Shown here: positions 53,448 to 62,160 of the stretch, in pieces
Layout of the letters: every line of letters starts with the position of its first letter
Position numbering within the stretch: the first letter of the stretch is position 1
Assembly (NCBI RefSeq): GCF_040219335.1
Contig: NZ_JAVJSQ010000044.1
Coordinates: forward strand, 124,001-188,000
Source: Gimesia sp.
GTDB lineage: Bacteria; Planctomycetota; Planctomycetia; Planctomycetales; Planctomycetaceae
Direction: 5' to 3'
DNA length: 64,000 nt
Notes under the pieces: model-generated
Databases searched by the model: none
Seen by the model: only the letters and a program-made list of their open reading frames with translations
What the model was told of the DNA's origin: nothing
Program-made: the position numbers and the translations under genes

Positions 53448-53673
53448 GGGTTACTCTTTCCAGTCTATCTCTGCGACAGAGAGGCTTTTAGATACATTTA
53501 CTCAGGAGACCGGCGCGCTGGGCCGACTCCCGCGACATTTTAGCGGCTGAAGTCGCAATTCTGCAGGTTTTCAGCGGGAATATTCCGAACAATTCCTACC
53601 TTCTCGGTGAATTCGACTACCAGATACATCTGGTGAGGATGATTTTCCCCGACGTCCCGCTACAATTCAAAGT

Positions 53674-54816
53674 ATGGCAGGAAATTCATTTGGACAAGCC
53701 TTTCGGATCACAACAGCTGGCGAAAGCCACGGTCCGGGCAACGTAGTTATCATTGATGGTGTTCCCCCGGGAATCCCGATCAGCGTGGAAGATCTGCTCG
53801 TCGACCTCAACCGGCGGAAACCCGGGCAGAGCAAGATCGTCACTCAGCGGAAAGAAGCCGATCATCCGGAAATTCTGGCCGGCGTCTTCGAAGGTGTGAC
53901 CACCGGCACGAGTCTTGCCATCCTGATCCGCAACGAGGATCAACGGAGCAAAGACTACAGCGATATCAAAGACAAGTATCGCCCGGGACACGCCGACTAC
54001 ACCTATGACGCGAAATACGGTTTCCGTGATTATCGTGGCGGCGGGCGTTCCAGTGCCCGCGAGACCAATGTGCGTGTTGCCGCGGGTGTGGTCGCCAAGA
54101 AAATCCTGCAGACCGCATTCGGCGGACAGATCGTCGGGTATGTCACCCAGGTAGGGCACCTCAAAGCTGAGATCGCTGATCCCACCACGATCACCGCGGA
54201 TCAGGTCGAGCAGTTTGCCGACGGAACGCCGAATCCCGTGCGTTGTCCGGACCACGGTCTGGCACAGGAGATGATCTCGTTCATTGATCAGATCCGCAAA
54301 GACGGGGATTCAATTGGCGGAGTCGCGGAAGTCGTGGCTCTGAATGTGCCTCCGGGACTGGGTGAGCCGGTATTCGACAAACTCAAGGCAGACATCGCGA
54401 AAGCATTATTCAGCATCCCGGCCGTGCTGGGAGTTGAATATGGTTCCGGTTTTGGCTGTGCCACCATGCGGGGAAGTGAAAATAACGATCACTTCGTCGC
54501 GGAACAAAACGAGGGTACGCCGGTTATCAGTACCGATTCCAATCGACACGGTGGCAGCCTGGGGGGCATCTCCACCGGACAGCCTCTGGTCTTCCGTGCT
54601 GCAGTGAAGCCAACCAGCAGCCTGCTGATTGAACAGCCCACCGTGACCCGCTCAGGAGAAGCAACGACGATCCGTACCAAGGGCCGTCACGATCCCTGTC
54701 TGCTGCCCCGGTTCGTCCCCATCGCGGAAGCCATGCTGGCCATCACGCTGGCTGATCACTGGTTACGCTGGCGGGCGCAGTGCGAAGCGGCACCGGAGCG
54801 GCTCGACCACGTCTAA
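53674..54816 (+). CDS. aroC: Chorismate synthase
   Basis: 380 aa. It converts EPSP to chorismate, last step of the shikimate pathway, with reduced FMN as cofactor. Signatures: FRITTAGESHGPGNVVIIDG at the N-terminus, RPGHADYTYDAKYGFRDYRG, GGGRSSARETNVRVAAGVVA (family signature 2) and RHDPCLLPRFVPIAEAMLA (C-terminal, with the FMN-contacting RHDPC). Length is normal. It is followed 20 nt later by yjbQ. Confidence 0.97.
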   Translation: MAGNSFGQAFRITTAGESHGPGNVVIIDGVPPGIPISVEDLLVDLNRRKPGQSKIVTQRKEADHPEILAGVFEGVTTGTSLAILIRNEDQRSKDYSDIKDKYRPGHADYTYDAKYGFRDYRGGGRSSARETNVRVAAGVVAKKILQTAFGGQIVGYVTQVGHLKAEIADPTTITADQVEQFADGTPNPVRCPDHGLAQEMISFIDQIRKDGDSIGGVAEVVALNVPPGLGEPVFDKLKADIAKALFSIPAVLGVEYGSGFGCATMRGSENNDHFVAEQNEGTPVISTDSNRHGGSLGGISTGQPLVFRAAVKPTSSLLIEQPTVTRSGEATTIRTKGRHDPCLLPRFVPIAEAMLAITLADHWLRWRAQCEAAPERLDHV

Positions 54817-54835
54817 CAGGAAGGAGCCTTATCTC

Positions 54836-55255
54836 ATGGCCTGGATACAGAAACAGATCCGACTTCCCGCGCTGCCGCGCGGTTTTCATATCGTCACACG
54901 GGAAGTACTCAGCGAAGTTCCTGAACTGTCCCAGATTGAAACCGGGTTGATGCATGTTTTTATCATGCATACCTCCGCCTCACTCTCGATTAATGAGAAT
55001 GCGGATCCGGATGTCCCCGTCGATCTGGAAATGTCGTTCAACAAGATCGCCCCGGAATCGTTTCCCTATATTCATACCTGCGAAGGTCCCGATGACATGC
55101 CGGCGCATGTGAAAGCATCCATGATCGGAAATTCGTTGACGATTCCCATCAGCGGCGGGCGTCTCTGCCTGGGAACCTGGCAGGGGATTTATCTTTGCGA
55201 GCATCGCAACCACGGCGGCAGCCGACGACTGGTCGTCACGATTCAAGGTGAATAG
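54836..55255 (+). CDS. yjbQ: YjbQ/UPF0047 family protein (secondary thiamine-phosphate synthase-like)
   Basis: 139 aa, single UPF0047 beta-sandwich domain. Conserved parts: GFHIVTREVLSEVPELSQI, GLMHVFIMHTSASLSINENA with conserved His/Thr/Ser, DVPVDLEMSFNKI, and LCLGTWQGIYLCEHRNHGG at the C-terminal end. The E. coli homologue shows weak thiamine-phosphate synthase activity; its true role is unsettled. It follows aroC by 20 nt and is likely co-transcribed. Preceded by AGGAAGGAG, a strong ribosome site. Confidence 0.92.
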   Translation: MAWIQKQIRLPALPRGFHIVTREVLSEVPELSQIETGLMHVFIMHTSASLSINENADPDVPVDLEMSFNKIAPESFPYIHTCEGPDDMPAHVKASMIGNSLTIPISGGRLCLGTWQGIYLCEHRNHGGSRRLVVTIQGE

Positions 55256-55285
55256 GCGCCGTTGACCAGCGCCTGTCACCACAGC

Positions 55286-56635
55286 TTATTTGCCGACACA
55301 ATACAAGTGCTTGTCCGAGCGGATAAACAGGTCGCCCCCATCGATGGCAGGCGAAGCACTGAAATCCTCTTCGTCGTTTGTCAGGCGATTGACGGCCAGC
55401 TGTTCCAGTTTGTCGCTGGCTTTAATCACGTACGTTTCACCGGAGCGGGAGACGAAATAGATCTTACCATCTGCAGCCACTGGTGAGGAATAATCACTGC
55501 CGCGAAAACCGCCGCCTCCCCGTCGTCCGCCAAAACCACCGCCTCTGGCAGGTTCTTCACTGGCCGTTGATCCGGTATCGGATTCCAGTCGGCCTCGAAA
55601 GATCCGTTCGCCCGTTTTGGCATCGATGCAGTTCACGATGCCACGCGAGAAGAAATAGATGCGTCCATCATAAAGGATCGGTGTTTCGATACGATTCGCA
55701 TCCCGGCCCGACCAGAGCACGTTTGACTTGGTCACATCGCCACTGCCGTCTACCTTGACTGCGATCGATCCGCCACCGCGTCCTTCAATGCCATACACCA
55801 CGCCGTCCTTACCGGCGATCACACTGGAACAGTAAGTGTCAGTGTCCATGGCCTCACAGTACCAGCGGAGTTTTCCATTTTCAGGATTCAGTCCCCAGAT
55901 TTCATAAGGGACGCCGATCACCAGGTCGGTCCGCTCCTGGTTGACGGGGACAACAATGGGAGTTCCCCAGGTGGCGTTGAAACCCGTTGATTCCTGGCGC
56001 CAGACTTCCTTACCGGTTTCCTTATTCAGGGCCACCATGGCTTCGCTTTCTGCAGAAGCAGTGACGATCAGCAGGTCTTTGTAGAGAATCGGACTGGAAG
56101 ACGAGCCCCAGCGACGGGGGTCGAGTTCATCACCGATGATGGTCTGCCAGAGTTGCTTGCCTTCCATGTCGTACGCGACGGCTCCCGACTTGCCGAAATA
56201 GGCATAGACGTGTTTCCCATCCGAAGTGGGAGTATGTGAGGCAAAGCCGTGTTCGGCAAACATACCGGTATAGACGTCTTCGGGCAGCACCGGTTTCACG
56301 CTGCGATCCCAGAGTACTTTCCCGGTCTTGCGATCCAGGCAGATCAGATGCCGTCTGAGATCTTTCTGGTCTCCGGGCGGCTCATTCCGGCTCATTCCGT
56401 AGCCCGACCAGCAGGTGACAAACACTTTGTCACCCACAATGATCGGGCTGGATGAACCGGGCCCTGGTAGAGCCACTTTCCATTTCAGGTTTTGCTGACT
56501 ACTCCACTCGGCAGGCGTAGCTTGTGTTTCGTCAGAAACTCCCGATCCGTTTGGTCCCCGAAAACGCATCCAGTCTGCCTGAACGCTTGAGGAAATCAGC
56601 ATCAACAAAGCGAAGACAGCAACGCGGGACTGCAT
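55286..56635 (-). CDS. PQQ-type beta-propeller secreted protein
   Basis: 449 aa. Sec signal (VAVFALLMLISSSVQADW), then a DWMRFRGPNGSGVSDETQ start typical of planctomycete PQQ-repeat proteins, with repeated blades such as HLICLDRKTGKVLWDRSV, AVAYDMEGKQLWQTI, MVALNKETGKEVWRQES and NCIDAKTGERIFRG (the W in W-x-x-P/G-T-G motifs). A Gly-rich insert (GGGFGGRRGGGGFRGSDYS) sits near residue 375. It resembles BamB-like/PQQ dehydrogenase folds but no catalytic Asp or cofactor-binding Cys pair is clear. Role unknown. It lies 57 nt downstream of the EF-hand gene on the same strand. Confidence 0.88.
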   Translation of the reverse strand: MQSRVAVFALLMLISSSVQADWMRFRGPNGSGVSDETQATPAEWSSQQNLKWKVALPGPGSSSPIIVGDKVFVTCWSGYGMSRNEPPGDQKDLRRHLICLDRKTGKVLWDRSVKPVLPEDVYTGMFAEHGFASHTPTSDGKHVYAYFGKSGAVAYDMEGKQLWQTIIGDELDPRRWGSSSSPILYKDLLIVTASAESEAMVALNKETGKEVWRQESTGFNATWGTPIVVPVNQERTDLVIGVPYEIWGLNPENGKLRWYCEAMDTDTYCSSVIAGKDGVVYGIEGRGGGSIAVKVDGSGDVTKSNVLWSGRDANRIETPILYDGRIYFFSRGIVNCIDAKTGERIFRGRLESDTGSTASEEPARGGGFGGRRGGGGFRGSDYSSPVAADGKIYFVSRSGETYVIKASDKLEQLAVNRLTNDEEDFSASPAIDGGDLFIRSDKHLYCVGK

Positions 56636-56692
56636 AAAATCGTCCTTTGAAAAACAGGATGCGCTGGTGAACCAGACGGAAGCAATGGGTCT

Positions 56693-57400
56693 TTAGTTAT
56701 CAGAGTTGTCCGATTCGGGGCGTTTCGGGCGATCGCCGTCTGAGTTGCGACGTCCTCGATCACCACCACGGTCACCACGATCTCCACCACGCGAACGGAA
56801 ACGGGCGTTGAACTGTTCTGCAGTTTTAGTCAGTTCTGCTTTATCCAGCGCCTTGTCCTTGTTGGTGTCGATGTTGTCGAACATCCTCTGCATACGTTCG
56901 GGAAGCTCGTCCTTGGTAATTTTCCCGTCTTTGTTTTTGTCGTTGGCCATCATGCGTTCCACGAAGTCCCCGCCACCATCACCATCGCGACGTCCGAAGC
57001 CACCACCAAATCCGCCACCGGGGCCACGACGATCGCCATCACGACGACCAAAGTTACCGAAGTCGGGACGCAGTTCTTCCTGTGACAGTTTACCGTCTTT
57101 ATCTTTGTCCAGTTTCTTCAGCGAAGCGGTGGCGTTTTCCATCTCTTCTTTGGAGATTTCGCCATCTTTGTTCACATCCAGAACGACGAAAATCGGGAGC
57201 ATCATCATGAAATTGCCACGTCCGCCCGGACCACGATCACGTGGCCCACGCTCTCCATCACGGGGACCCCGTTCACGACCTTCGGGCCGATCACCACGCT
57301 CGGGACGATCTCCTCTTTCAGGAGGTTGAGCTGAAAGCATGCTTGTGGCACTGATAGCGAGCAGGGTCGTGCCAACTGAAAGTAGACGAGTCAAACGCAT
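56693..57400 (-). CDS. Secreted EF-hand calcium-binding protein
   Basis: 235 aa. Signal peptide ([20 protein letters not shown]). Residues 28-60 form a basic/acidic repeat ([17 protein letters not shown]). Four EF-hand loops follow: [36 protein letters not shown] and [12 protein letters not shown]. The fourth has Lys instead of Gly at loop position 6. The tail is Gly/Arg/Asp-rich. EF-hand proteins are plentiful in planctomycetes and probably bind Ca(II) outside the cytoplasm. Transcribed into the PQQ-propeller gene. Confidence 0.92.
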   Translation of the reverse strand: MRLTRLLSVGTTLLAISATSMLSAQPPERGDRPERGDRPEGRERGPRDGERGPRDRGPGGRGNFMMMLPIFVVLDVNKDGEISKEEMENATASLKKLDKDKDGKLSQEELRPDFGNFGRRDGDRRGPGGGFGGGFGRRDGDGGGDFVERMMANDKNKDGKITKDELPERMQRMFDNIDTNKDKALDKAELTKTAEQFNARFRSRGGDRGDRGGDRGRRNSDGDRPKRPESDNSDN

Positions 57401-57720
57401 CTGAGAGTCTCCGAACTGGAAATTAGAAATGTTAAGTTGATTCTATCAAAAAGGTTACAGAAAGGGCTGTCGAAAGGGGGCGGACGAATCTCTGCCCCAT
57501 CTTGCCAGTCTTAACGTAACTGCTGGAACTCAAGCTACAAAGATCAAACACGGAAGATGAGAAAATGTTTCGAAAAACTCGCCATTCACCAGAATTTCAT
57601 TGAGTTCGAAAGAGGACTCGAAAGTCAGCTGATTGAAACAAAAAACGCCCGCAGTCGGCCTGCGGGCGTTGGTCTCTGAGATTCGTGCTGAAGTGAGTAG
57701 TGGTTTTCAGCTGAATCGGA
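57401..57720. other. Intergenic region
   Basis: 320 nt between the EF-hand gene start and the Gfo/Idh/MocA gene stop. The first part must hold the EF-hand promoter; the last part holds the Gfo/Idh terminator. No other structure noticed. Confidence 0.5.
57636..57670 (-). terminator. Rho-independent terminator after the Gfo/Idh/MocA gene
   Basis: Perfect 11-bp stem AACGCCCGCAG (57644-57654) / CTGCGGGCGTT (57660-57670), loop of 5 nt. On the minus strand it is followed by TTTTGTTTC. It begins 51 nt past the stop of the leftward gene. Confidence 0.9.
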
Positions 57721-59049
57721 TTATTTGAAAGCGGTGATTCCCGGCATGGCGACGGGCGGTACCGGCATCGGTCCCCACTCGTAACTTGCGGGAGTCAGGT
57801 CTTCCTGCGAATTCATAGCTTCGTCCCAGGTAATGCTCTTTCCGGTGTAGGCGGCCATACGACCCATGATCGCCAGCATGGAGCTCTTGGTCATGTAGTC
57901 ACCATTGTTGATCGGATTGCCGGAGCGGATGCTTTCGAAGAATTCATCGTGCTCGACCTGGTACATGTTCTTGCTTTTGTCGCGGAACTGCCAGGTCTTT
58001 TCCCCTTTGGGATCGTAGATACGATGCTTGAAGACATCGACGCGTCCCTTGGTGCCGAATACATGATCCGAAACATCGACAGCACAACCATCCTGCTGAC
58101 GGCAGCGGCTGAAGCCTTTGACACCATTGGGGTATTCGTAGACGATCGCGAAGTGGTCGTAAATGTGACCATACTCTTTACCGATACGTGTCTGGCGGCC
58201 TCCAGTACCACTGCAGGAGATCGGCGTCTGGTCGTTCATTGTCCAGGCCATTTTATCCAGGCTGTGGACATGCTGCTCGGTGTTGAAGTCACCAGACAAC
58301 CAGGTGAAATAGAGCCAGTTGCGCATCTGCCATTCCATGTCGCTCCATTCCGGCTCCCGCTTGAACATCCACAGACCGCGGGTGTTGTAGCTGCACTGGA
58401 TTGCCATCACATCGCCCACGGCACCTTCATGAATCTGGTTGAAGGTTTCCCGCATACCCTGGTGATAGCGCCAGCAGAGACCCGATACGATCGACAGGTT
58501 TTTCTCTTTGGCCAGCTTACAGGTTTCCATGACGGAACGAACGCCCGGTGCGTCAACGGCGACCGGCTTTTCAGCGAAGACGTGTTTTCCGGCTTCAATC
58601 GCGGCCCGCAACTGCATGGGGCGGAAGTGAGGCGGCGTGGTCAGCAGAACCACGTCCACACAGTCGATGACTTTCTGATAGGAATCAAAGCCAACGAATT
58701 TATGATCTGCGTCGACCTGCACCTGCTCGCCAACCGGGTTCTTTTTCAGGTTCTTGTAACTCTTATCCAGATGATCGTAGAACGTGTCACCCATCGCGAC
58801 CAGTCTGGCGTTTTTATCAGCGGCGAGTGCCTGGGCGGCCGCCCCGGTTCCACGTCCACCACAGCCCACCAGACCAACGCGAATTTCATCACTGCCGGCG
58901 GCAAACACACTGGATTGCAGTGCGGCTGAGGGAGATGTTCCAGCGAAGACACTGCCTGTCAGAGTCGATGCAGCGACGGCTGCAGAACTGGATTTGATGA
59001 AATCACGACGCGTCGTCGGCGCGGAAGTTGAAGTCTTTTCAGTATTCAT
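57721..59049 (-). CDS. Tat-exported Gfo/Idh/MocA family oxidoreductase
   Basis: 442 aa. The N-terminus TTRRDFIKSSSAAVAASTL is a twin-arginine signal, so the protein is likely exported folded with its NAD(P). A Rossmann fold follows: EIRVGLVGCGGRGTGAAAQA near residue 56, then VDVVLLTTPPHFRPMQLRAA and GKHVFAEKPVAVDAPGVRSV, with the EKP catalytic/cofactor motif. The C-terminal half has LCWRYHQGM and HVHSLDKMAWTMNDQTPIS. It acts on a sugar, inositol or glycoside; substrate unknown. Appears monocistronic with a strong terminator. Confidence 0.93.
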   Translation of the reverse strand: MNTEKTSTSAPTTRRDFIKSSSAAVAASTLTGSVFAGTSPSAALQSSVFAAGSDEIRVGLVGCGGRGTGAAAQALAADKNARLVAMGDTFYDHLDKSYKNLKKNPVGEQVQVDADHKFVGFDSYQKVIDCVDVVLLTTPPHFRPMQLRAAIEAGKHVFAEKPVAVDAPGVRSVMETCKLAKEKNLSIVSGLCWRYHQGMRETFNQIHEGAVGDVMAIQCSYNTRGLWMFKREPEWSDMEWQMRNWLYFTWLSGDFNTEQHVHSLDKMAWTMNDQTPISCSGTGGRQTRIGKEYGHIYDHFAIVYEYPNGVKGFSRCRQQDGCAVDVSDHVFGTKGRVDVFKHRIYDPKGEKTWQFRDKSKNMYQVEHDEFFESIRSGNPINNGDYMTKSSMLAIMGRMAAYTGKSITWDEAMNSQEDLTPASYEWGPMPVPPVAMPGITAFK

Positions 59050-59190
59050 AAGAGGATCCTGAGTTAATTAGTTTCATTACAAAATTGATGCTTTAGGATA
59101 CCATAGCGGCTACTCTGTTTACGAGGCAAAAATGCGATCTGCTGGTAGTTTTTTGCAGAGCCTTGAACTCGTGAACAGATTACGCGTTGT

Positions 59191-59817
59191 TTACTGAGTG
59201 AGCCGGTCAATATGCTCGCGACCGAACCGCTCCAGGCTGGCCGCACCAAGATTCACATAATGCTGCCAGGTGGCCTGCAGGCGTTCCTGTTGTTGCGGCG
59301 TGAGAACTTTGATCTGGCGGGCAGGACAGCCGGCCCAGAGTGTCCCGGGGGGGACATGGATGCCTTCCCTTACCAGTGCTCCTGCAGCGATCAATGCGCC
59401 TTTGCCAATGACACAGCGACTGAGGACCGTGGCGCCAATCGCGATCATGGCATCGTCTTCCACCACAGAGCCATGCACGATGGCCGCGTGTCCGAGCGTC
59501 ACCCGATCTCCCAGGATACAGGGATGTCCATAATCGGTGTGCAGCACTGAGCCGTCCTGCACGTTCGTCTCTGCTCCGACTTCGATATATTCCAGGTCGC
59601 CTCGTAAGACGCACTGATGCCAGACTGTGCTGCGGGCTTTGAGCCGCACGCGTCCCGTGACGATGGCATCCGGAGTCACCCAGGCGGTTGGATCAATGAC
59701 CGGATAGGAGTGCAGCGCTTCCCAGTCACAGTCGACATCCGGATAAGGCAGTTCCGGAGGCGTCGGGATGGTATCTGCTTTGAGAGGCCATTCTGGTGAT
59801 GATTCATGGTTGTTCAT
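59191..59817 (-). CDS. Gamma-carbonic-anhydrase-like hexapeptide-repeat protein
   Basis: 208 aa from ATG 59817, preceded at the correct distance by AGGAGGT; the frame is open to 59847. Left-handed beta-helix of hexapeptide repeats: VIDPTAWVTPDAIVTGRVRL, VLRGDLEYIEVGAETNVQDG, SVLHTDYGHPCILGDRVTLG and HAAIVHGSVVEDDAMIAIGA. Metal-binding His of the gamma-CA fold are in VLHTDYGHP and LGHAAIVHG. It resembles YrdA/PaaY-type proteins, whose activity is often unknown. Its start overlaps the EamA gene stop by 14 nt, so translation is probably coupled. Confidence 0.9.
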   Translation of the reverse strand: MNNHESSPEWPLKADTIPTPPELPYPDVDCDWEALHSYPVIDPTAWVTPDAIVTGRVRLKARSTVWHQCVLRGDLEYIEVGAETNVQDGSVLHTDYGHPCILGDRVTLGHAAIVHGSVVEDDAMIAIGATVLSRCVIGKGALIAAGALVREGIHVPPGTLWAGCPARQIKVLTPQQQERLQATWQHYVNLGAASLERFGREHIDRLTQ

Positions 59818-60904
59818 GCGAGCTGACCTCCTGTTGCGTCGAGTCATCTGGTGACGTCTTGGAAAGTGAACTGTTGGGGATCGCGGGGCGTTTCTTTTCC
59901 ATCAGGAACAGACCGCCGATTGTCAGCGCTGTTCCGCTCAAGAGCCAGACCGTCAGTTTTTCATCAAAGAAGAAGACGCCGGCAAACGCAGCCATCGCGG
60001 TCTGCGAGGCATTGAGCAGGTTGACCCGGGTGACCGTGAGGTGCTTCATGGACGCACCAATGGCAAAGAAGGCGATGGCATTCATGATGCCGCCCACCAG
60101 CATCACCAGGTATTGCCAGGGAGTCGTGATCCACAGGATCTCGATGCCGAGCCGATAGAAGGCCACGCCACTCAGGCAGACCATGCCGGTCGTGCTGATC
60201 AGTACCAGTGATGCGGAGATCGACATCTCTCCGCGCACGGTTCCACGAATCATGACCCCACCGGCTCCATAAGCGCAGCCGGCGACACAGGCAACAAAAA
60301 TGGTCAGAGCAACCGTCACAATTGACCGGGTATGGTGCTCCATGTGTTCTAACACAGATTCTTCAGCCTGGTGCGCACCCAGACTGAGCACAACAATGGC
60401 AGCCGTCAGGATGACCATGGAAGCAAACATGCGGGGGGTAATCGCCTCTTCCAGGAACAGGCGTCCCAGGATGGCCCCGGTGGCGAGCAGGGTCGCAAAA
60501 CAGAGCGGAACCGTGAAGGCAAGTCCGCCGAGGCTCAGCGACCATTGGAACATGACGTTTCCGCCGAACTGCATGAGCAGCCCGGTCAGAATCAGGGGAA
60601 TGACCAGTCGGCGGGGAGGCAGTGCCGGTAATCCTTTGGAACCACGATAGGCAACCAGTGTCCAGCCTACAATGGTTGCGGGAACTGATTTCAAAGCAGA
60701 GATCCAGATGGCCCAGTCGGCGTTATTGTCGACCGCAGCTTCTCGTAGTGAGATGTTGGCAGCGGTGTAGGCCAGCGCAGAAATCAACCCGAACAGTGTG
60801 CCTTTGACTACGGGAGACAAGCCTTCGCTCGCCTGATTCTCTCTCTGATCTGTCGCGGCGGATTCAGAAGGGTTCGCTGAGGACGCGTTAGAAATCTTGT
60901 TCAC
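59804..60904 (-). CDS. EamA/DMT-superfamily transporter
   Basis: 366 aa with about ten TM helices in two five-helix EamA halves. LFGLISALAYTAANISLREA begins the first, with QFGGNVMFQWSLSLGGLAFT and AILGRLFLEEAITPRMFASM. FVACVAGCAYGAGGVMIRGT begins the second, ending MAAFAGVFFFDEKLTVWLLS. It carries an unknown metabolite across the inner membrane. The 5' end overlaps yacG by 17 nt and the 3' end overlaps the gamma-CA gene by 14 nt. Confidence 0.9.
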   Translation of the reverse strand: MNKISNASSANPSESAATDQRENQASEGLSPVVKGTLFGLISALAYTAANISLREAAVDNNADWAIWISALKSVPATIVGWTLVAYRGSKGLPALPPRRLVIPLILTGLLMQFGGNVMFQWSLSLGGLAFTVPLCFATLLATGAILGRLFLEEAITPRMFASMVILTAAIVVLSLGAHQAEESVLEHMEHHTRSIVTVALTIFVACVAGCAYGAGGVMIRGTVRGEMSISASLVLISTTGMVCLSGVAFYRLGIEILWITTPWQYLVMLVGGIMNAIAFFAIGASMKHLTVTRVNLLNASQTAMAAFAGVFFFDEKLTVWLLSGTALTIGGLFLMEKKRPAIPNSSLSKTSPDDSTQQEVSSHEQP

Positions 60905-61097
60905 CCTCTTGCTCCAGGCGCTGCAATTCGATCAGCCGCGGATCCAGGTCTTCTACGATGGCATAGCGACCATCAGACCAGCGGAAGAAATCGACATCCC
61001 GGCACTTCTTGCTGCAGAATGGAAAAGCAGACTGGTCGTCACCAGCTTTTGTAGTGACGACCTTGCGGCAAATGGGGCAGGTTTGAGGTTGGATCAT
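60888..61097 (-). CDS. yacG: DNA gyrase inhibitor YacG (zinc-binding)
   Basis: 69 aa. Zinc ribbon with C7-P-I-C10 and C28-x3-C32 (TCPICRKVV and FCSKKCRDVDFFRWSDGRYA), the YacG layout. In E. coli YacG binds gyrase subunit B and blocks DNA binding. The acidic C-terminus LQRLEQEGEQDF is usual. The stop overlaps the start of the EamA transporter gene by 17 nt. Confidence 0.92.
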   Translation of the reverse strand: MIQPQTCPICRKVVTTKAGDDQSAFPFCSKKCRDVDFFRWSDGRYAIVEDLDPRLIELQRLEQEGEQDF

Positions 61098-61176
61098 GGG
61101 AGCCTCAGACGAATAGAGTAGCTGAATCGGCGTCTGATTCTCTTATAGATCATTCCCGGTCAAATTTCAAAGGTAA

Positions 61177-61476
61177 TCAGGATTCCTTGGAACTGCTCTT
61201 GGAAGAGGATCCGGAGTCACTGCTGGAACTTTTGGATTCGGAACTGGCGGACTGTGCTTTTGAGTCAGCTGCAGCAGCCTTTTTGTAAGAACTGCTGCGG
61301 TAATCCGTTTCGTAAAAACCGCTTCCCTTGAAAATGATACCGCCGCCGGCACCGATGATGCGTTTGGCTTTCAGCTTGCCACACTCCGGGCATTTACGGA
61401 GTGGTTTGGCAGTGATGGACTGAAAAACTTCCCACTGATGATGACACTGGGAGCATTCGTAATCGTACGTTGGCAT
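61177..61476 (-). CDS. FmdB-family zinc-ribbon protein with Ser-rich tail
   Basis: 99 aa. N-terminal CxxC_CXXC_SSSS/FmdB zinc ribbon: MPTYDYECSQCHHQWEVFQS with C8, C11 and C29, C32 (RKCPECGKLKAKRIIGAGGG), followed by GIIFKGSGFYETDYRS. The last 35 residues are almost only Ser, Lys, Glu, Ala and Asp. Possibly a transcription or proteostasis accessory factor; function unproven. In many planctomycetes it follows grpE, as here (41 nt gap). Confidence 0.9.
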   Translation of the reverse strand: MPTYDYECSQCHHQWEVFQSITAKPLRKCPECGKLKAKRIIGAGGGIIFKGSGFYETDYRSSSYKKAAAADSKAQSASSESKSSSSDSGSSSKSSSKES

Positions 61477-61516
61477 CTTTCGATTCTCTCAAAAAACAGT
61501 GAATGTAGAATACTGA

Positions 61517-62074
61517 TCAGTTTTCAGCAGGTCCCGAGGAGACAATCACTTTACTCGGACGCACCACCCGGTCGTTCAGGATAAAGCCCTGCTCCAGTTC
61601 CTGGATGACAGTCATTGATGGATATTCGTCAGAAGGCATTTGCTGCAGCGCTTCGTGCAGGTTCGGATCAAAGGGCTGTCCGACCGCTTCAATGGCTTTG
61701 ACATTATTCTTCGCGAAGACATCCAGGATCTGCTTGGCTACCATTTCGACACCGAGCTTCAGGTCGTTGACGTTGTCTGCGTTTTCAGCAGCTTCCACGG
61801 CCCGTTTCAGGTTATCCAGTGCGGGGAGCATGTCCTGCACAAAAGGAGCTGCCGCGTACTGACGCAGTTCAGCCAGTTCCCGCTGATGACGTTTGCGTGT
61901 GTTATCCAGCTCAGCCTGGGAACGCAGAAAACGGTTCTGGTTTTCATCGCGTTCAGCCAGAGCGGTTTCGAGCTGTGCTTCGACTGAGGCTGAGTTCTCT
62001 ACTGCTTCCGTTTCGGCAGCAGCGGATTCCTGTGCCTGATTCTGAATATCTTCTGGTTGTTCCTGATCTGTCAT
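61517..62074 (-). CDS. grpE: Nucleotide exchange factor GrpE
   Basis: 185 aa. It promotes ADP release from DnaK. The N-terminal half is acidic and Gln/Glu/Ala-rich, then a long coiled coil (ERDENQNRFLRSQAELDNTR, KRHQRELAELRQYAAAP). The beta-domain signature is FDPNLHEALQQMPSDEYPSM followed by VIQELEQGFILNDRVVRPSK. Length fits the family. It is downstream of dnaJ, by 86 nt. No dnaK gene is in the window. Confidence 0.96.
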   Translation of the reverse strand: MTDQEQPEDIQNQAQESAAAETEAVENSASVEAQLETALAERDENQNRFLRSQAELDNTRKRHQRELAELRQYAAAPFVQDMLPALDNLKRAVEAAENADNVNDLKLGVEMVAKQILDVFAKNNVKAIEAVGQPFDPNLHEALQQMPSDEYPSMTVIQELEQGFILNDRVVRPSKVIVSSGPAEN

Positions 62075-62160
62075 GCTTCTGACCTGTAACTTACTCTATC
62101 TATTAAAATTAAGAAGATGAATCGTTGAAAACGATCTCGACTGTGATTGACCAACTTTGA

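Noticed and set aside
56706-57329. 207-codon Ser/Arg/Pro-rich rightward frame
   Set aside because: Antisense to the EF-hand protein; its composition follows from the Gly/Arg/Asp codons on the real strand.
57949-58929. 326-codon rightward frame
   Set aside because: Antisense shadow of the Gfo/Idh/MocA gene, which carries the dinucleotide-binding and EKP motifs.
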